64,000 bases of DNA from Coniochaeta sp. PMI_546 (taxonomy: Eukaryota > Ascomycota > Sordariomycetes > Coniochaetales > Coniochaetaceae): NCBI GenBank assembly GCA_021432605.1, contig MU271145.1:2604001-2668000 (forward strand). The letters run 5' to 3'. A program made the translations under genes and the position numbers. Of this stretch, positions 33,408-45,548 are shown piece by piece (within the stretch, counting starts at the first letter, position 1; each line of letters begins with the position of its first letter). Below the pieces are notes generated by a model. That model had not been told where the DNA came from and did not search any database. It saw only the letters and a list, made by a program, of their open reading frames with translations.

Positions 33408-34301
33408 ATGCCCTCACAAAATACCTACAGTCTTGCTGCCAAGGTCCGGCATCCTCCTACGGCTGGAATCAAGAAGAAGTCCGCAATCCGTACTGGCATC
33501 AGGTCTCGTCGACTTGCCGCCGTAGCATCGAGTCGGCTTAGCAGGTTCGTAAGCACATCCATGATACCAACCGTGACTTTGATCTGACAGTAACCAAGCA
33601 GCTCGCCTCCGCCTGAAGCTAATCGCGGCGACTTGCGGAATATTCCTTGCCAAGGATGCGCTCTCGGTACAGGCCTATGCTATACAACTGTTGACGACGA
33701 CGACGAGTGCTTGGCCTGCAAAGAAAGAGGTGATGAGTGCCAAAATCTGTGAGTTTCTTGACCCAAGCTAGTACTTCTTTCCGACGCTAAGTGCCGTGCC
33801 AGTCCCAAAGATGCGATTGAGAATGGGAAGGCCATTACAGCTGCGACGATCTCTGGCGCTTCCCACTTTGTAAGCCATCCATCAATCAGAGCTATCTAAA
33901 ACATGTCTTTCACTGACACTCTTCACTAGACAACGGGCCTGCTCATCAAAAATCTAAAGCGTCTGCTTCAATCTCTGTCGGAAGAGGAAAAGGAGGGGGA
34001 AGCAGAGGGGCTTAGGGGAGACAAGATGGGGAAGGGGGGCAAGCGCTCCCGGTCGAGTGGCTATGCCAGATGGCATCGGACTTGGACTATGGAAGGAGCT
34101 GAGCCTTTTATTGACTCTGAAGAAGAGGAGGTCAACGACGGTGAAGCACCAAACCAGGCGCAGGGGAACAATGACGGTGAGAAGGTGGATGAAGACGACG
34201 AGGATGATGTGCCGCTCGTACGCCTCAGGGTTGCCATCGAGGCTCGTCGGTCGCGTATCAAAAAGCTTGTAGGAGAATTGGTGGACCTTCTAGTTCGCTG
34301 A
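33408..34301 (+). CDS. Small cysteine-rich, acidic-tailed protein B (paralogue of A)
   Basis: Exons 33408-33544, 33602-33748, 33803-33869 and 33930-34301 give 240 residues. A basic N-terminus (KKKSAIRTGIRSRRLAAV) is followed by the cysteine module C-x2-C-x6-C-x9-C-x2-C-x6-C (CQGCALGTGLCYTT ... CLACKERGDEC, residues about 67-97). This spacing fits a fungal Zn2Cys6 cluster, but the loop between Cys2 and Cys3 has no basic residues. Downstream are a helix LLIKNLKRLLQSLSEEEKEG, a basic patch, and a Glu/Asp-rich stretch before a C-terminal amphipathic helix IKKLVGELVDLLVR. Like gene A, the cysteine exon is followed by a 64-67 nt exon with the same phases. Function unknown; nuclear or nucleic-acid binding is only inferred. 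Confidence 0.72.
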
Positions 34302-35847
34302 ACATCGTCATATAATAAAGAGGAAGATCGACATGGTAGGCTATCATCGGAAGCACAGGCGACGCAAGATAGGTCAAATAGTTGCAGTTTAAGAGGTCGA
34401 TTGGAGGAAGAGACTTAAGACTGATTTAGCACTCTAGCAACCATAAAACTTCGTAGCAGACCTTGGTAAATTGATGCAAAGAATTGTTGCTGCCCAAGGT
34501 CAGGGACTTGAAATGAAAACTAAAGGTAGCGTCTTGTACTCGCCATTCAGCCAACACAAAACTTCAAGCACAGGGTAACGAGTGGTTCCCCCGGTTTTCA
34601 GGCGTAGCTTGCATTTAGCTCATTGACAGGGCCGCGTATTCATCTCGATTCTACTCCCTGTTTGCTACTTTTTCTCTACTTTGGATATGTCACCTCCACC
34701 ACGTCGTGCAACTGCTGTGCCTGTGATTTCATACCGGCATCCTTTTAATTACGACACTTCTCAGTTGCAGTGATCTTCGCGTAACCGTCCTTCCCGCTCT
34801 GATCGCCTCGCTTTGCGGTTGCTTCTGTGACATTCCTGCTTGATCTGTCAGCGCAACCCCTATTTTTCACCACATCAGTAACTACGTGCAGCACGGCCTA
34901 ATATCTCTACGACCTCGAAACGCCAACCCCTGTAGCACTATTTCAATGCGTTCAGAACGCCCATGCGTATACCAGTATCACCCTTGATAGCTAATAGTGG
35001 TAATCAGCCAGTTTGGGCGATTTACTGATCATCCGAGGCGCTGGGACGCTGAGTGACCAATCCAATGAGGGTTAGGGTTATGTTCACTAATCCATCACAC
35101 TTATCCGGACATCCCCAAGCATCGTCACCTCTGAGCCAAGGCGAGGCCCGGTGTTGGCCTTGATGACATTGTAGACTCCTCGGGTATGCATTGAGCCCTG
35201 TACGCTCTAGGAATAAACTACATTACAGCTGCAATGAGCTCATCTCACCGTGAGACGTGCATGTAACTTTCGGAAAGGCAGTTGTCCTGCTTTCGCCTGA
35301 CAAATCTACTATACTGACTTCTTAACGAAATCAGTCATGTCAATAACGCTTCTAGGCAACTACCGCATGAGCTCTACAGATATCAGTTACTGCTCCCGAG
35401 GTACCAAACACGTTACTGCCCCAGGACAGCGATGGTATGTCCGACCATGTATCGCCGTACGTTTTACCGTTTCGGAGTGTCTGATGCACCGTGCTGAGTC
35501 ACAACACTATGCGTAAGCGCCTTGACAGTACTGATGGCCATCTATACCTTCAGCTAGTACTGGAAAGCTGCTAGTCTTGGCGAGCTAGGTTGATCTCAAA
35601 TGATTTAGATTTCATGATGCCGATGTTCACCGGCGGCTCGCGCGCGGCTGTGTCGTCATTGTCGATAGATTAGAGATAGGTGTCATGACTCTGTGAAGGG
35701 GCTCCTCTGATCGAGTATATATGCTGGTGTCTCTCTTCTCATCAAGATGATACCTCTCCCAAGTTCCACAGTCAGCAACTCTGGCTCCAGGTCTTATCAA
35801 TATCAACAACCTTCACCACCCTTCATCACTACCAGCCCAACTACAAC
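34302..35847. other. Intergenic upstream of the alcohol dehydrogenase gene
   Basis: About 1.5 kb, with no ORF of note and somewhat AT-rich. A TATA-like element is at 35716-35722. A GGGTTAGGGTTA at 35069-35080 is too short to call an interstitial telomere repeat. Confidence 0.5.
35716..35722 (+). promoter_or_regulatory. TATA-like element of the alcohol dehydrogenase gene
   Basis: TATATAT, 126 bp upstream of the ATG at 35848, followed by a CT-rich stretch and a CA-rich leader (CAACTACAACATGG context), the usual layout of a well-expressed fungal promoter. Confidence 0.4.
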
Positions 35848-36980
35848 ATGGCTTCCCTAACAGGAAAGTCTTACCCTGTGTACCGCGGCCTTGAGGGCAA
35901 AGTCACCACCACACCAGCCACCATCCCTGCACTTGGCCCCAATGACGTTCTGATCCGCATAACGCATTCGGGCGTCTGCTACACTGACTACGAATATTTC
36001 TCTCACGGTGCGCCTCTGGCCCTAGGCCACGAGGGCGTCGGCATCGTCGAGGCTGTCGGCGACCAAGTCACCTCCCTCAAGCCTGGCGACCGTGCCGGAG
36101 GTGGTTTCCACCGCGACAGCTGCGGCCACTGCAACTACTGCTTGACGGGACGAGATATTCTCTGCTACGACCGCGTCGAGTTCGGCGAGGGCGACTACAA
36201 CAACGGCACCTTCGGTAGCTACTTCGTTGGCAAGGAGGGCTACGTGCACAAGATCCCCGACGCCCTGTCTAGCGAAGACGCAGCCCCGCTGCAGTGCGCC
36301 GGCGCGACGGTGTACTCGGCCCTCGTCAACAACGTGAAGCCGAGAGACAGGGTAGGCGTCGTCGGTATCGGGGGGTTGGGACATCTCGCCATCCAGTTCG
36401 CGGCCAAGCTCGGCACTGAGGTGGTCGTGTTCAGCACCTCCAAGGACAAGGAGGCGGAGGCCAGGAGTTTCGGCGCTTCCGAGTTCGTGCTGGTCGACGA
36501 GCCCGAGAAGATTTCCGCTCCGGTGCAGGCACTGCTTGTTACGGGCTCAAATTATCCGGACTGGAACAAGTAGGTCTTCTTGCTTTTTCATGTAGTGCGT
36601 GGATGCAACGTGTTGACTTTGAAAAGGTTCGCCCAGAAGAACGTCCTGGCGAGGGATGGTATTATCATACCCTTTGCGGCACCCACTCACGGACCGCTGA
36701 ATTTTCCGTAAGCAGCCTCCTTTCGAATGATTGACAACGGCAGAGGTGAACTGACACTATGAAATGTAGCGCCCATGCCTTTTTCTGGCAGGTGTACCAC
36801 GTCCATTCCAGCCTGGTCGCGTCCAAGGCCCAGCACCAGGACATGCTCGAGTTCGCCGCACGACACGGCATCAAGCCTGTTCTTCAGGTGTATGATCTTA
36901 AGGGACCCGAGACTATCAACACCATCTTCGACGATCTTACTAAGAATCGCGTGCGATATCGGGCTGTTGTGAAATTGTAG
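35848..36980 (+). CDS. Zinc-dependent alcohol dehydrogenase, MDR superfamily (cinnamyl-ADH-like)
   Basis: Oxidises or reduces alcohol/aldehyde pairs. Exons 35848-36569, 36627-36707 and 36770-36980 (introns 57 and 62 nt) give 337 residues. Catalytic zinc ligands: Cys in SGVCYTDYE (about 42) and His-Glu in LALGHEGVGIVEAVGDQV; structural zinc cysteines lie in CGHCNYCLTGRDILC. The Rossmann motif is VGVVGIGGLGHLAIQFAAKL (about 170-188). The second strand ends VVFSTSKDKE, with Ser/Thr/Lys where an acidic residue would favour NAD, so NADP(H) is more likely. The C-terminus (LKGPETINTIFDDLTKNRVR then YRAVVKL) is typical of the cinnamyl alcohol dehydrogenase/yeast Adh6-7 group. The physiological substrate cannot be told. 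Confidence 0.92.
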
Positions 36981-37354
36981 GTAGGTGGAATTACTGGGAT
37001 GTGGGCATCGGCCCGGAGTCGGGCTATAATGGTACTGAAGCGTTGCTACAAGTATGTAATAAGCTCATTAGTTGGGAAATAAAGGTACACTCAGTAAACC
37101 GTGTGAATGCCGGGCTCCTTGCGGTGGTTATGCATATTTTCTGTGCTAGCCCTCCTTGTATCCTAACGTGTCCCAACGTCATCATGCAAAAGACAGCCCA
37201 ATCTGTGCTTAGAAAAAAAAAAGACTCAAACCTCGCCGGGCTTGCAAGAGAGCAAGTACAGACGAACCCCTTAACGCCGATGAATGCAGGCCACTTGATG
37301 CAATGCTCGCGAAAGACAAATCACAAACCGGTCATTTCGTGTCCCGGAAGCCAC
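36981..37354. other. Intergenic between convergent ADH and ClC genes
   Basis: Shared 3' region of about 370 nt with an A-run at 37211-37221. No gene seen. Confidence 0.55.
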
Positions 37355-40275
37355 CTACCACCCGCTGCTCTCTTTCTCCTCCATCTCTCGCATGTACTTC
37401 GCAAAGGTCTTCTTATGTGTCTAGAGTGACTGTCAGCGAGGTGTTTCGAAAGAGTTGGTATGGTGGCTTACCATTCCAGCATAACGGCCATCCCGCAAGA
37501 CGCAGATATACCGTAAGCCAAGCTTCACAAACAGTTCATAGACAAGGTCCAAAGGTGACCTGATATCGAGAGCCACGGGAGCAGGATCGATATAAGGGGT
37601 AAAGTCGGTCTTATCGACATGCCCGTCATCTGAGTCATCAATACTAGGCACATGCGCCATGAGACAAAGATCCGAGCTCTCATTTTCGAGGTTATCCAGA
37701 GCGAATTCCAGGTCTGGGGCCGGGATAAGGCCGACAAGGATGTCGTCTCGAATAATCGGCAGTCCGCCGTCGAGTTCGCCTGCCTGGTGGAGCAGTTCCA
37801 GCTTCTTTCGTAGGCTGGTTGCCGGTACCAGAGGGGATGACGAGATGTCGATCACCCGTTCGCGGCGCACGCGTGGAACAATATCCGCCAGCTCACCGGT
37901 GAAGATTGGCTTATGTTTATTGTTGAGGAAGGGGTAGGAATTCATCTCCGTGAGTAGATCCTATGATTGTCAGTACAAGCAATGTGGATTTGAGCTACGC
38001 ATGCTTACATATATGCTGAGCGGCTCAATTGCATCTGCGGTCCACTTAGCCACGAGGATAGCGAGTGAGAACGGTAGCACATAGTCAAGACTGCCTGTCA
38101 GCTCGAAGAGGATGACAGCCAGCGTGACCGAGAGACGTGTGACACCGCACATGGTCGAGCCAGCCGCAATCAGACCGTAGATGCCAGGTTGGATGCACGT
38201 CGCATCGGCCACGAGGGGGCAGGTCCCCCAGATATCCCACGTTGGAGTTGCCATGACTACCCACTGCACAACATGGCCGATCAAGCGGCCCATAAGACCG
38301 CCAACCACCATGGACGGAACGTAAATACCAGCAGGTACTTTCTGCATCATTGTCAGTCACTGAGCCCCAAAGGACTAGTCTCAGGAGGAGCACTCACTAT
38401 TCCAAACGTCACGATAGTAAGTAGACCCTTGACAAAAAAGGCTGAGAACAGCCGCCACAGGATCGCTGGTATCTCATCGATGCTCGAGGGGCATATGCCA
38501 AGTTTGTCCAGGTTATTATCGTGAGCATCGCAAGGGGCAGCTAAGTTGTAAAGAAGTTTAGCGACAGGAAGCTTAGTCAAGACGTTCCAGTAACTTGTGA
38601 GACCGGTAACCAGTGCCACAAGCACAACTTCCAAGATGGGGTTGGCCTTGATGAGCGAGATACCACGAAACCTCTTAGCCCAGTGACGTGATGCCTTGAT
38701 GAAGAGCGCACCGGCTGCTCCACCTAGGACACCGACGAGCATGAAGGTCCCGAGCTCGAAGTATTCCCAGTCGACATTGTAATGGACCTGGAAGAGGACA
38801 ATTTTGTGGGTGCCGTACGGGTTTAGGAACTTCAGCGTCAAGGCTGCTGTGATGCAACAGAAAAACGTCCGGAAAAGGGTCTTCGCAGGGAAGAAGTACG
38901 CTACCTCTTCCAGCCCGAACAGGACGCCACCAAGAGGGGCACCAAAAGCAACTGCAACACCAGCTGCAGCGGCCGCCGAGAGAACCTCTCGCCTCTTGGC
39001 ATCATTACCGTCATACTTCTTAAAGAGACGGCATGCGACATTACCGACACAGGTAGCAATGTGAACATATGGTCCTTCCTTTCCCAAACTCAAACCTGAG
39101 CCGACGCTTAGGACTAAGCCAGCCGACTTGATGATCAAGGTCCGCAAGCCAAGAAAGCCGTGGAGAACGAAGCCGCTTAGAATGACACGGACCTCGGCGA
39201 CTCCGCTTCCAGCAGCCGAGTAATAGATCATCGGCGGTATCACTGGCTGTGTGTTAGGGGTTGTCTGTCTTGGACTGATACCCGCTTCGTCATCCTCGGT
39301 ATTGTCAGCACGCGGGGGCGACGCCGAGACAGCAGCGAGGTTCTCATCGAGAGTTGTGAGGCGATATGCCGACGGAACGACGGTCTTTGTGGTCAGGGTA
39401 AGAAGACACGCCAGCACAGCTAGCGTGATGACGAACAACACGTAGACGCCGAACTCAGCCCACTGCTCGCCCATAGAGTTGCCCTCGAGCACCTCTCCCC
39501 AGTCTCGCCAGTCAGTGCACGGACCGAGCGGACAGCATCTCTTCTCGCTGAGATGCCAGGCCTTTGCACAGTACCCGTCCTTGAGATCAAAGACAGTGCT
39601 CTCGGATATGTCGACAATGTATGCTATTACCGCAACAATCACGCCGACGAGGCCCATGAGGATCCAGCCCTGAGAGGCGTCGAAGAGAACATAAACTCGA
39701 CCCCAAAAGTCTTTTCTGCTCCGCAACGCTTTGACCCGGTATGCGTCTGCTATGCTGTCGTGAACCCAGTCGGTGGAGGTAAATTGGTCGTACCAGACGC
39801 GTTCGTCAGGGTATAGGGAGCTCTTGGACTCGGCCAAGCCTGATTCAGCACGGTCCGAAATGGCAGATATTAGTCGTTGGCCCCATGATCCAGCCCGACT
39901 GTGGTGGCGGCGGACACTTTTAATGCTGCCTGTTTAAAGAAAGATATGAACGTTAGCCAGTGATGGCAGCGTGAATAGCCCATTTCCTGAATCATACTGA
40001 CCTGTATAGCTATCGTTCCGAGACAGATTCGGGACTCTGGTCGCGTCGTAGGCGTTCTGGATGCGCATGCGTGATCTGGATGGTTGCAACAGCGAAGACC
40101 GCTCGTCCGGAGCTTCTATTGAGCTTCTCCTACTCATTCCTAGTCGTGTTGGACGTCGAAATGTGGTTGGAGACGTTGGTGTCGACAGAGTGAAGCTAAC
40201 ATTGTTGCTCTCGGGTAGCTGCTCGTCGACCTGACGGTCAGCCATGGTGCTGTCGGCCGTATTTAGTCGGGGCAT
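37355..40275 (-). CDS. ClC family chloride channel or Cl-/H+ exchanger with CBS domains
   Basis: Five exons: 40275-40002, 39929-38398, 38341-38009, 37960-37472 and 37420-37355, total 897 residues. The N-terminal 160 residues are Ser/Arg-rich and cytosolic. Signature motifs are intact: GSGLSLGKEGPYVH (GKEGP at about 374-378), FGAPLGGVLFGLEE, and VPAGIYVPSMVVGGLMGR at the start of exon 3. The gating glutamate in GKEGP is the residue that makes ClCs proton-coupled exchangers, so an exchanger of internal membranes is likelier than a channel. The C-terminal 180 residues form the paired CBS region (FTGELADIVPRVRRERVIDI ... RYICVLRDGRYAGM). An ATG ten codons downstream (40245) has a near-ideal context and may be the true start. 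The last exon encodes 21 residues. Confidence 0.93.
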
Positions 40276-41303
40276 ATTGACTGTCCGACACACATGCACA
40301 CGCGCTTTGTGACTAGTATCTTCCGGACAGGAATTTGTTGTTGAATTGTTGATTCCTAGAAATTTCCTACTGATGGTTCTGGCGTGTTCCTGCCCTGTGC
40401 TGCATTGGTGGAAACCGACGCTGCAACAGACGCGACTGCACGCTTCGAAACTCGTGCCGCTCTTGTTAGAAGCCGAGTTACGATGCAAGATAAGAATATA
40501 CCTCCAATACAAAGGAAAGTCAGTTGGTGAGAGGCGTAGTATCCAAGAAAAAGAAGAAGCAGTGCTGAGTGCGGCACTGTGGCCCTCGCCGCTCCCACGA
40601 CAACGATGTTTGAAGATGATGCAAGCGAGAGCACCCGCCCGTGCTGCCGTCGGCTGCCGTCGAGGTCACTGGGGTGCTGACAGGGGTGCTACCCACACGT
40701 GAACCTCCTCTACCATCTCCGGATCCTGACTGCCTTGAGAAAGCCTCTTGAAAAGACAGTTGTGAGCGAGTTCTCTTATTCAGACAAGAGATGAGCTTTG
40801 CCTCAGGCGATTAAATATCACACAATCAACTCTTAAACCCTGAAGCCGTTCGCAGTTATCCTTAGATCTCAGAAAGTGCCAAGTGCCAAGCGATGTGATG
40901 ATGCTGAAATGATGTCGCTGGGGATTTTGCTGCTGTGACTTCAAGTTGGGGTCACGTCTCCACCGTGGAGCTCGTCCTCTGCTGTACACGTGTAAAACCA
41001 TCGACCGTTTACTGTGCAGACCTAAGGTACCTTGTGATCAAGCTCACGACCAGCCACAGTCAAGCCACTTAAACATGACCTTGATGCCAAGTCTTGAAGG
41101 CAGCCACACTAGCTTCACTCAATTCCGAACACAACTTCTCCCCTTCAAAACTGTTCGACCAGGTGCGGTTAGTGCATGCTGCTACTTCGCATGCTGACAT
41201 GAGGATCGGCGCGTATCGTACACAATAATGGTGTTGGGCTTGGTAAAGGCTGGTTGACCGCCAATACTCACAATCTAACAACTACGACCTCCACATCACC
41301 AAC
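40276..41303. other. Intergenic, divergent promoter region of ClC and NRDE2 genes
   Basis: About 1 kb. It contains an exact AAGGTACCTT at 41024-41033, 270 bp upstream of the NRDE2 start. Small ORFs on both strands show no domains. Confidence 0.5.
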
Positions 41304-44300
41304 ATGTCTTCGAAGGACGGCAGACCACGGACTGTGCCCAAGTTTGGATCCTTCAAACCGAAGGCACCAGCAAGAGTTGAAGCCGAGGACTCATCAAGAT
41401 CCGATACGGTGGAACCGAATGGTGAGGGGGACTCACGAGCTGTGAAGAGACACAAGTCGCATCACAGGGGCGGGGACCGAGAGCGTCACCATTCACATCG
41501 CGAGAGCCAGTCTGAGAGCCGTTCAGAGAAGTATCCGGAGGATAAGGTCGAACGATCTTTTCAGAAGGGGCCAAGAGCTATTATTCCGGGGCGGGCGGCG
41601 AAGAGCGACGTGGATGAGCTCTTCACGCTTGACAAGCGCGGCGACCCTCTTATCGTCAGATACAGAGGAAACGACCGTTCCCGTGTTCCTACCTACCGCC
41701 GTATCAGGAGACCAATAATCTTGGGCTCAAGTGGATATCTGGAAATCCTTCAAGACGGACCGCGGGAGGAGTTCACCATCCGAACGACTCGTGAAGGGCA
41801 CTCCGCTTTCCGCGACAAGACTCTCCTCGCTCAAGCAGGGAAAACGAAATCCAGACTATTCAGGAGTGCGACGCAGCAACCTCCTCCGCCTGTGGACCAA
41901 GATTTCATTGCTCTAGAGCCAGCCAGGAAGCGGAAGAAGGGAGACGATGAGGATGCGGACTCTTCCTCGGACCGTGAGAGGCATTCGTACAGATCTATAG
42001 AAGGCAAAGCGAAGCCACATGAAGATTCTGACAGTGCTTTTGAGTCAGACAGTGATGATATCGAGGCGAAAGATTCGTACATCACTCCGGCAAGAAGGAG
42101 AGCAATTGAGCTATCACGAACGGTCAAGGAACGGCCAGTTGACATTGCGGCTTGGCTTGAACTGATTGGTCTTCAAGATATCCTCTTCAGGGAAAACGAG
42201 GAAAATGACCACGTCCGCACGAGGGACGAGGCCAGGGCTCTGGCCGACATCAAAATCTCCATGTTTGAAAAAGCACTCCCTCATGCGCCTTCGACAGCCG
42301 ACCGCGAGAATCTGCTTGTGTCTCTCATGCGGGAGGGCGCAAAAGTGTGGAAGGCTGACAAACTCGCCAAACGTTGGGCTGATGTAACGGAACAGAACCA
42401 GGACAGCTTCGCTCTGTGGAAGTCTCGCATGGATTTTGAGCTCAGCAATATCTCCACATTCTCACTCGACGACATCAAGCAGCGCTTCATCAGTAGACTA
42501 CGGTATACTGAGGGGCAGCTGATGAGGATGACGACTGATGACGTGACAAGTAAACGTGACCTGGCCGAGCAGGCCGTATACGTCTTTCTTCGCCTGACAC
42601 GCTTCTTACATGAGGCCGGTTTTCTTGATCTCGCCGTGGGAGCATGGCAAGCAATGCTTGAACTGTGTTTCGCTCGTGCAGCACTTCTTGAAGAGACTCG
42701 AGAGTCGGCTATCGCATCACTTGGAGAGTTCTGGGACAGCGAAGTACCCCGCATTGGCGAGGACGGCGCCGCGGGCTGGCGACAGTTCGTTGAGGATGGA
42801 AGCGTTGGAGACCTTCCCGAATCAAAGCCTCAAGGGCACAGAAGTCCCCTAGAGACAGGAGATATTTATGAAGCTTGGGCTGCAGCAGAGAGCCAGCAAT
42901 CTCTGGACGCACGGACACCAGCCAAGACCGTCGATGAAGGGACAGAGGATGATCCATATCGAGTGGTGATGTTTGCCGATATTGAGCCATTCCTGGCATT
43001 CATTCCCTCTGCTCTGCTTCAGCATGTTCTCAAACCGCTCCTGGATGCATATCTCCTTTTTTGTCACTTGCCTCCGGGCTTTTGTGATAGCAATATTGTG
43101 CAATTCGCTCTCAGTGACCCTTTTGTCTATCGTGGCAGCAAAGATTTTGAGCGAACCATGACCTGGCCGACAGATCCAATCGACGTAGACGCGGAAAGGA
43201 AACGACAGCCTCCGAATTTCATGCAGGACGGTTCTCGTATCACCATCTCGCCCGACGTCCTATTTGCTGGCGCCCACTGGTTCAACTATCTGGCGAGCTG
43301 GCGCGAGCTCTATATATATCATGACGAACCGGTCGAGCGCGACTACATCCTCACAACGCTTCGCCAACTAGTTCGCACCTCCGCCTTTGGGGACCTAGCA
43401 GAGTATCACTTGGCCCTAGAATGGCTCAATAACCCTTCCGGGGCCAAGAAAGCTGCAAAAGCCGTGCTCAAGCAGTATCCTTCCAATATAGGGCTATATA
43501 ACGCATATGCGCTGATCGAGTTTGCAAATGGCAATCTTGAAACATCCCACAAGGTGCTTCAGTCTGCCACAGCGCCAGATTTGGCTTCAGGGGCAACGGG
43601 CCAGATGCTCAGGAACACGTGGACTTGGATCGAGCTCGAAACTACCCAGCTGACGAGGGCCCTGATCCGTCTGTGTTCGGGCGAAATTGCCGAGAGTGCA
43701 ACAGTTACGCCAGCTCTCGTCCTGAAAGCTAGGTCGGAGCTGTCCAGTCAGCGTGACTCCTTCATGGCTACGGGGAGTCCCGACCAGGCGTTCCATTACG
43801 CAGTGAGTCTAGCCTTACTCAGTTATTTGAGCCCGAGGGATGGTGAAACAAGCGGGAAAGAGCCTCGATCGGCTGACCAGGGTAACATCACGGCCGCTCT
43901 GGCCACATGCAATACGTTCTCAGCGGAGCTTATCGCGCGAGGCTTGACGCAAAGCCCAGTTCATGAGCGGTTCCTCCAGTTTGCTGCTCGCCTTGTCTAT
44001 TACCACGCAACCCATGGGTAAGTATTTTCCACTATCTACACCCTTGAATAAACTACTAATCCATCACTAGGCCTTTTCGACCGGTCTACATTCGTGAGCA
44101 GCTCCAGCGATATGTCATGTTATTTCCTCAAAATACCATATTCCTCAGCGTATTTGCCTGGGCAGAGTCAAGTTTACGTATCGATGACCCAGTAAAGGCG
44201 TTGCTTCGAGAGACAGTCCTTGCCGAATCTCACGACTGCGTAAGTAGCCGCATCTTCGCCATCGGCTACGAGCTGCATGTCGGAAACGTGCACTCCGTCA

Positions 44301-44611
44301 AGGCCGCGTTTGAGGGTGCCCTAGAGAGCGAAGCTTGCCGAGGCAACTCGTGGTTATGGCTGTACTACATCCGATTTTGCTGTAGTCGGAGAGAGTTGAG
44401 GCCAAAGGCCAAAGACGTGTTCTACAGGGCTATTGCAGTTTGCCCTGGCTCCAAGAAGCTGTACATGGAGGCCTTCGCCATGTTAAGGATGGAGATGACA
44501 AAGTCTGAGCTAGAAGCGGTCCTCAGCACGATCATCTCCAAAGGGCTTCGAGTGCATGTCGATTTCGACCACTTCAAGAAGTGGTGGCAAGGTCACAAAC
44601 TTGCGGGATAG
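41304..44611 (+). CDS. NRDE2: NRDE-2 family protein (RNA interference/splicing/exosome-linked)
   Basis: Exons 41304-44017 and 44071-44611 (intron 53 nt) give 1084 residues. An Arg/Ser/His-rich disordered N-terminus (about 1-95, RGGDRERHHSHRESQSES) precedes the conserved NRDE-2 entry (VDELFTLDKRGDPLIVRYRG, then DRSRVPTYRRI), followed by acidic-basic linkers and the family block TPARRRAIELSRTVKERPVD then IAAWLELIGLQD near 265. The remaining 800 residues are HAT/TPR-like helical repeats to the end (FDHFKKWWQGHKLAG). Members include nematode NRDE-2 and fission-yeast Nrl1, which associate with the Mtr4-type helicase and spliceosome factors and affect heterochromatin and R-loops. Whether this fungus uses it in RNA silencing is not shown. 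Confidence 0.93.
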
Positions 44612-45548
44612 AACGATGGCTAGAAATCCTGCTTCCTAAAAAGGTATTCATTTACACTGTGAGGTTCACCAAGGGTGCCCATCATCGTTGCCATCGCGTG
44701 TTCATCGTCGCGTAACACATGTCGGAAGTAAGTCAAACAATATTACAGTATGGCCAACAGCGATGAGGCGACAAGAACACAAAATTCCTAAGACGAGGTG
44801 AAGACAAGCGAATAATGCTATCAGCACCACAAGAAGATAAATCGATGAACCATAACCAGACGACGATCCATTGAGACGACAAGATGATCTGAGACGAGAC
44901 GACATGACAGAACGACGTTGAGTGCTTCGTCTGATCTAAATGTGGGTCACAGGATTACGTGCAGCTGCCGGGGTGGAGACGATCCCGGACGCCATGCCTC
45001 ACCTGGTCTAGCGAAAACGTCGATCCGCAAGACACCCTTTCCAGATCTTCGGGTCCGTCTGAAGCTACCCCCAACTCCGACATGGGACGAACTTATATGC
45101 CGCATCTGGTCGGAGGGTGCGTGTAGCCATCGCGACATCACAACATGATGGTCAGCACCGTATTGCTTTGACCAAAAAGCCGTGCCTGAAGAATAAACGT
45201 GAGAATTCGAATTCATGACTGGTAGTCATCTTGATATTGCCGCCCATCTATTCTTCTCGTCGCCACGATGACTCTGGAGCTAGCAATTGTATTTCATCTC
45301 CTTCCGATGTTTTCCAATGGTTGATCGTGTCAACCCATACTCTGCTTCGACTGTTCTATTTTGTCTTGAATTGTGCTCACCGCGATCATGAGGTGCCCGG
45401 TTTATCAACCCATGCACCACCACCACCACCACCACCACCAATCTGAAGCCTCACCTCAATCTTCTCTGCCCTAACACTATCGCAATTCAACCCAAATTTC
45501 TAAACCAACTCTCAACCCTCCTACCGCTCTTATCTCAACCAGGAGTTC
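44612..45548. other. Intergenic between convergent NRDE2 and WHI5/NRM1 genes
   Basis: About 940 nt. Contains a CAC microsatellite at 45415-45440. No gene recognised. Confidence 0.5.
45415..45440 (+). repeat. CAC trinucleotide microsatellite
   Basis: Twenty-six uninterrupted bases of CAC repeat in non-coding sequence, likely length-polymorphic. Confidence 0.9.

Noticed and set aside
35068-35080. Interstitial telomere-like GGGTTAGGGTTA
   Set aside because: Only two units, and a similar word occurs in an RSM10 intron, so chance is sufficient.
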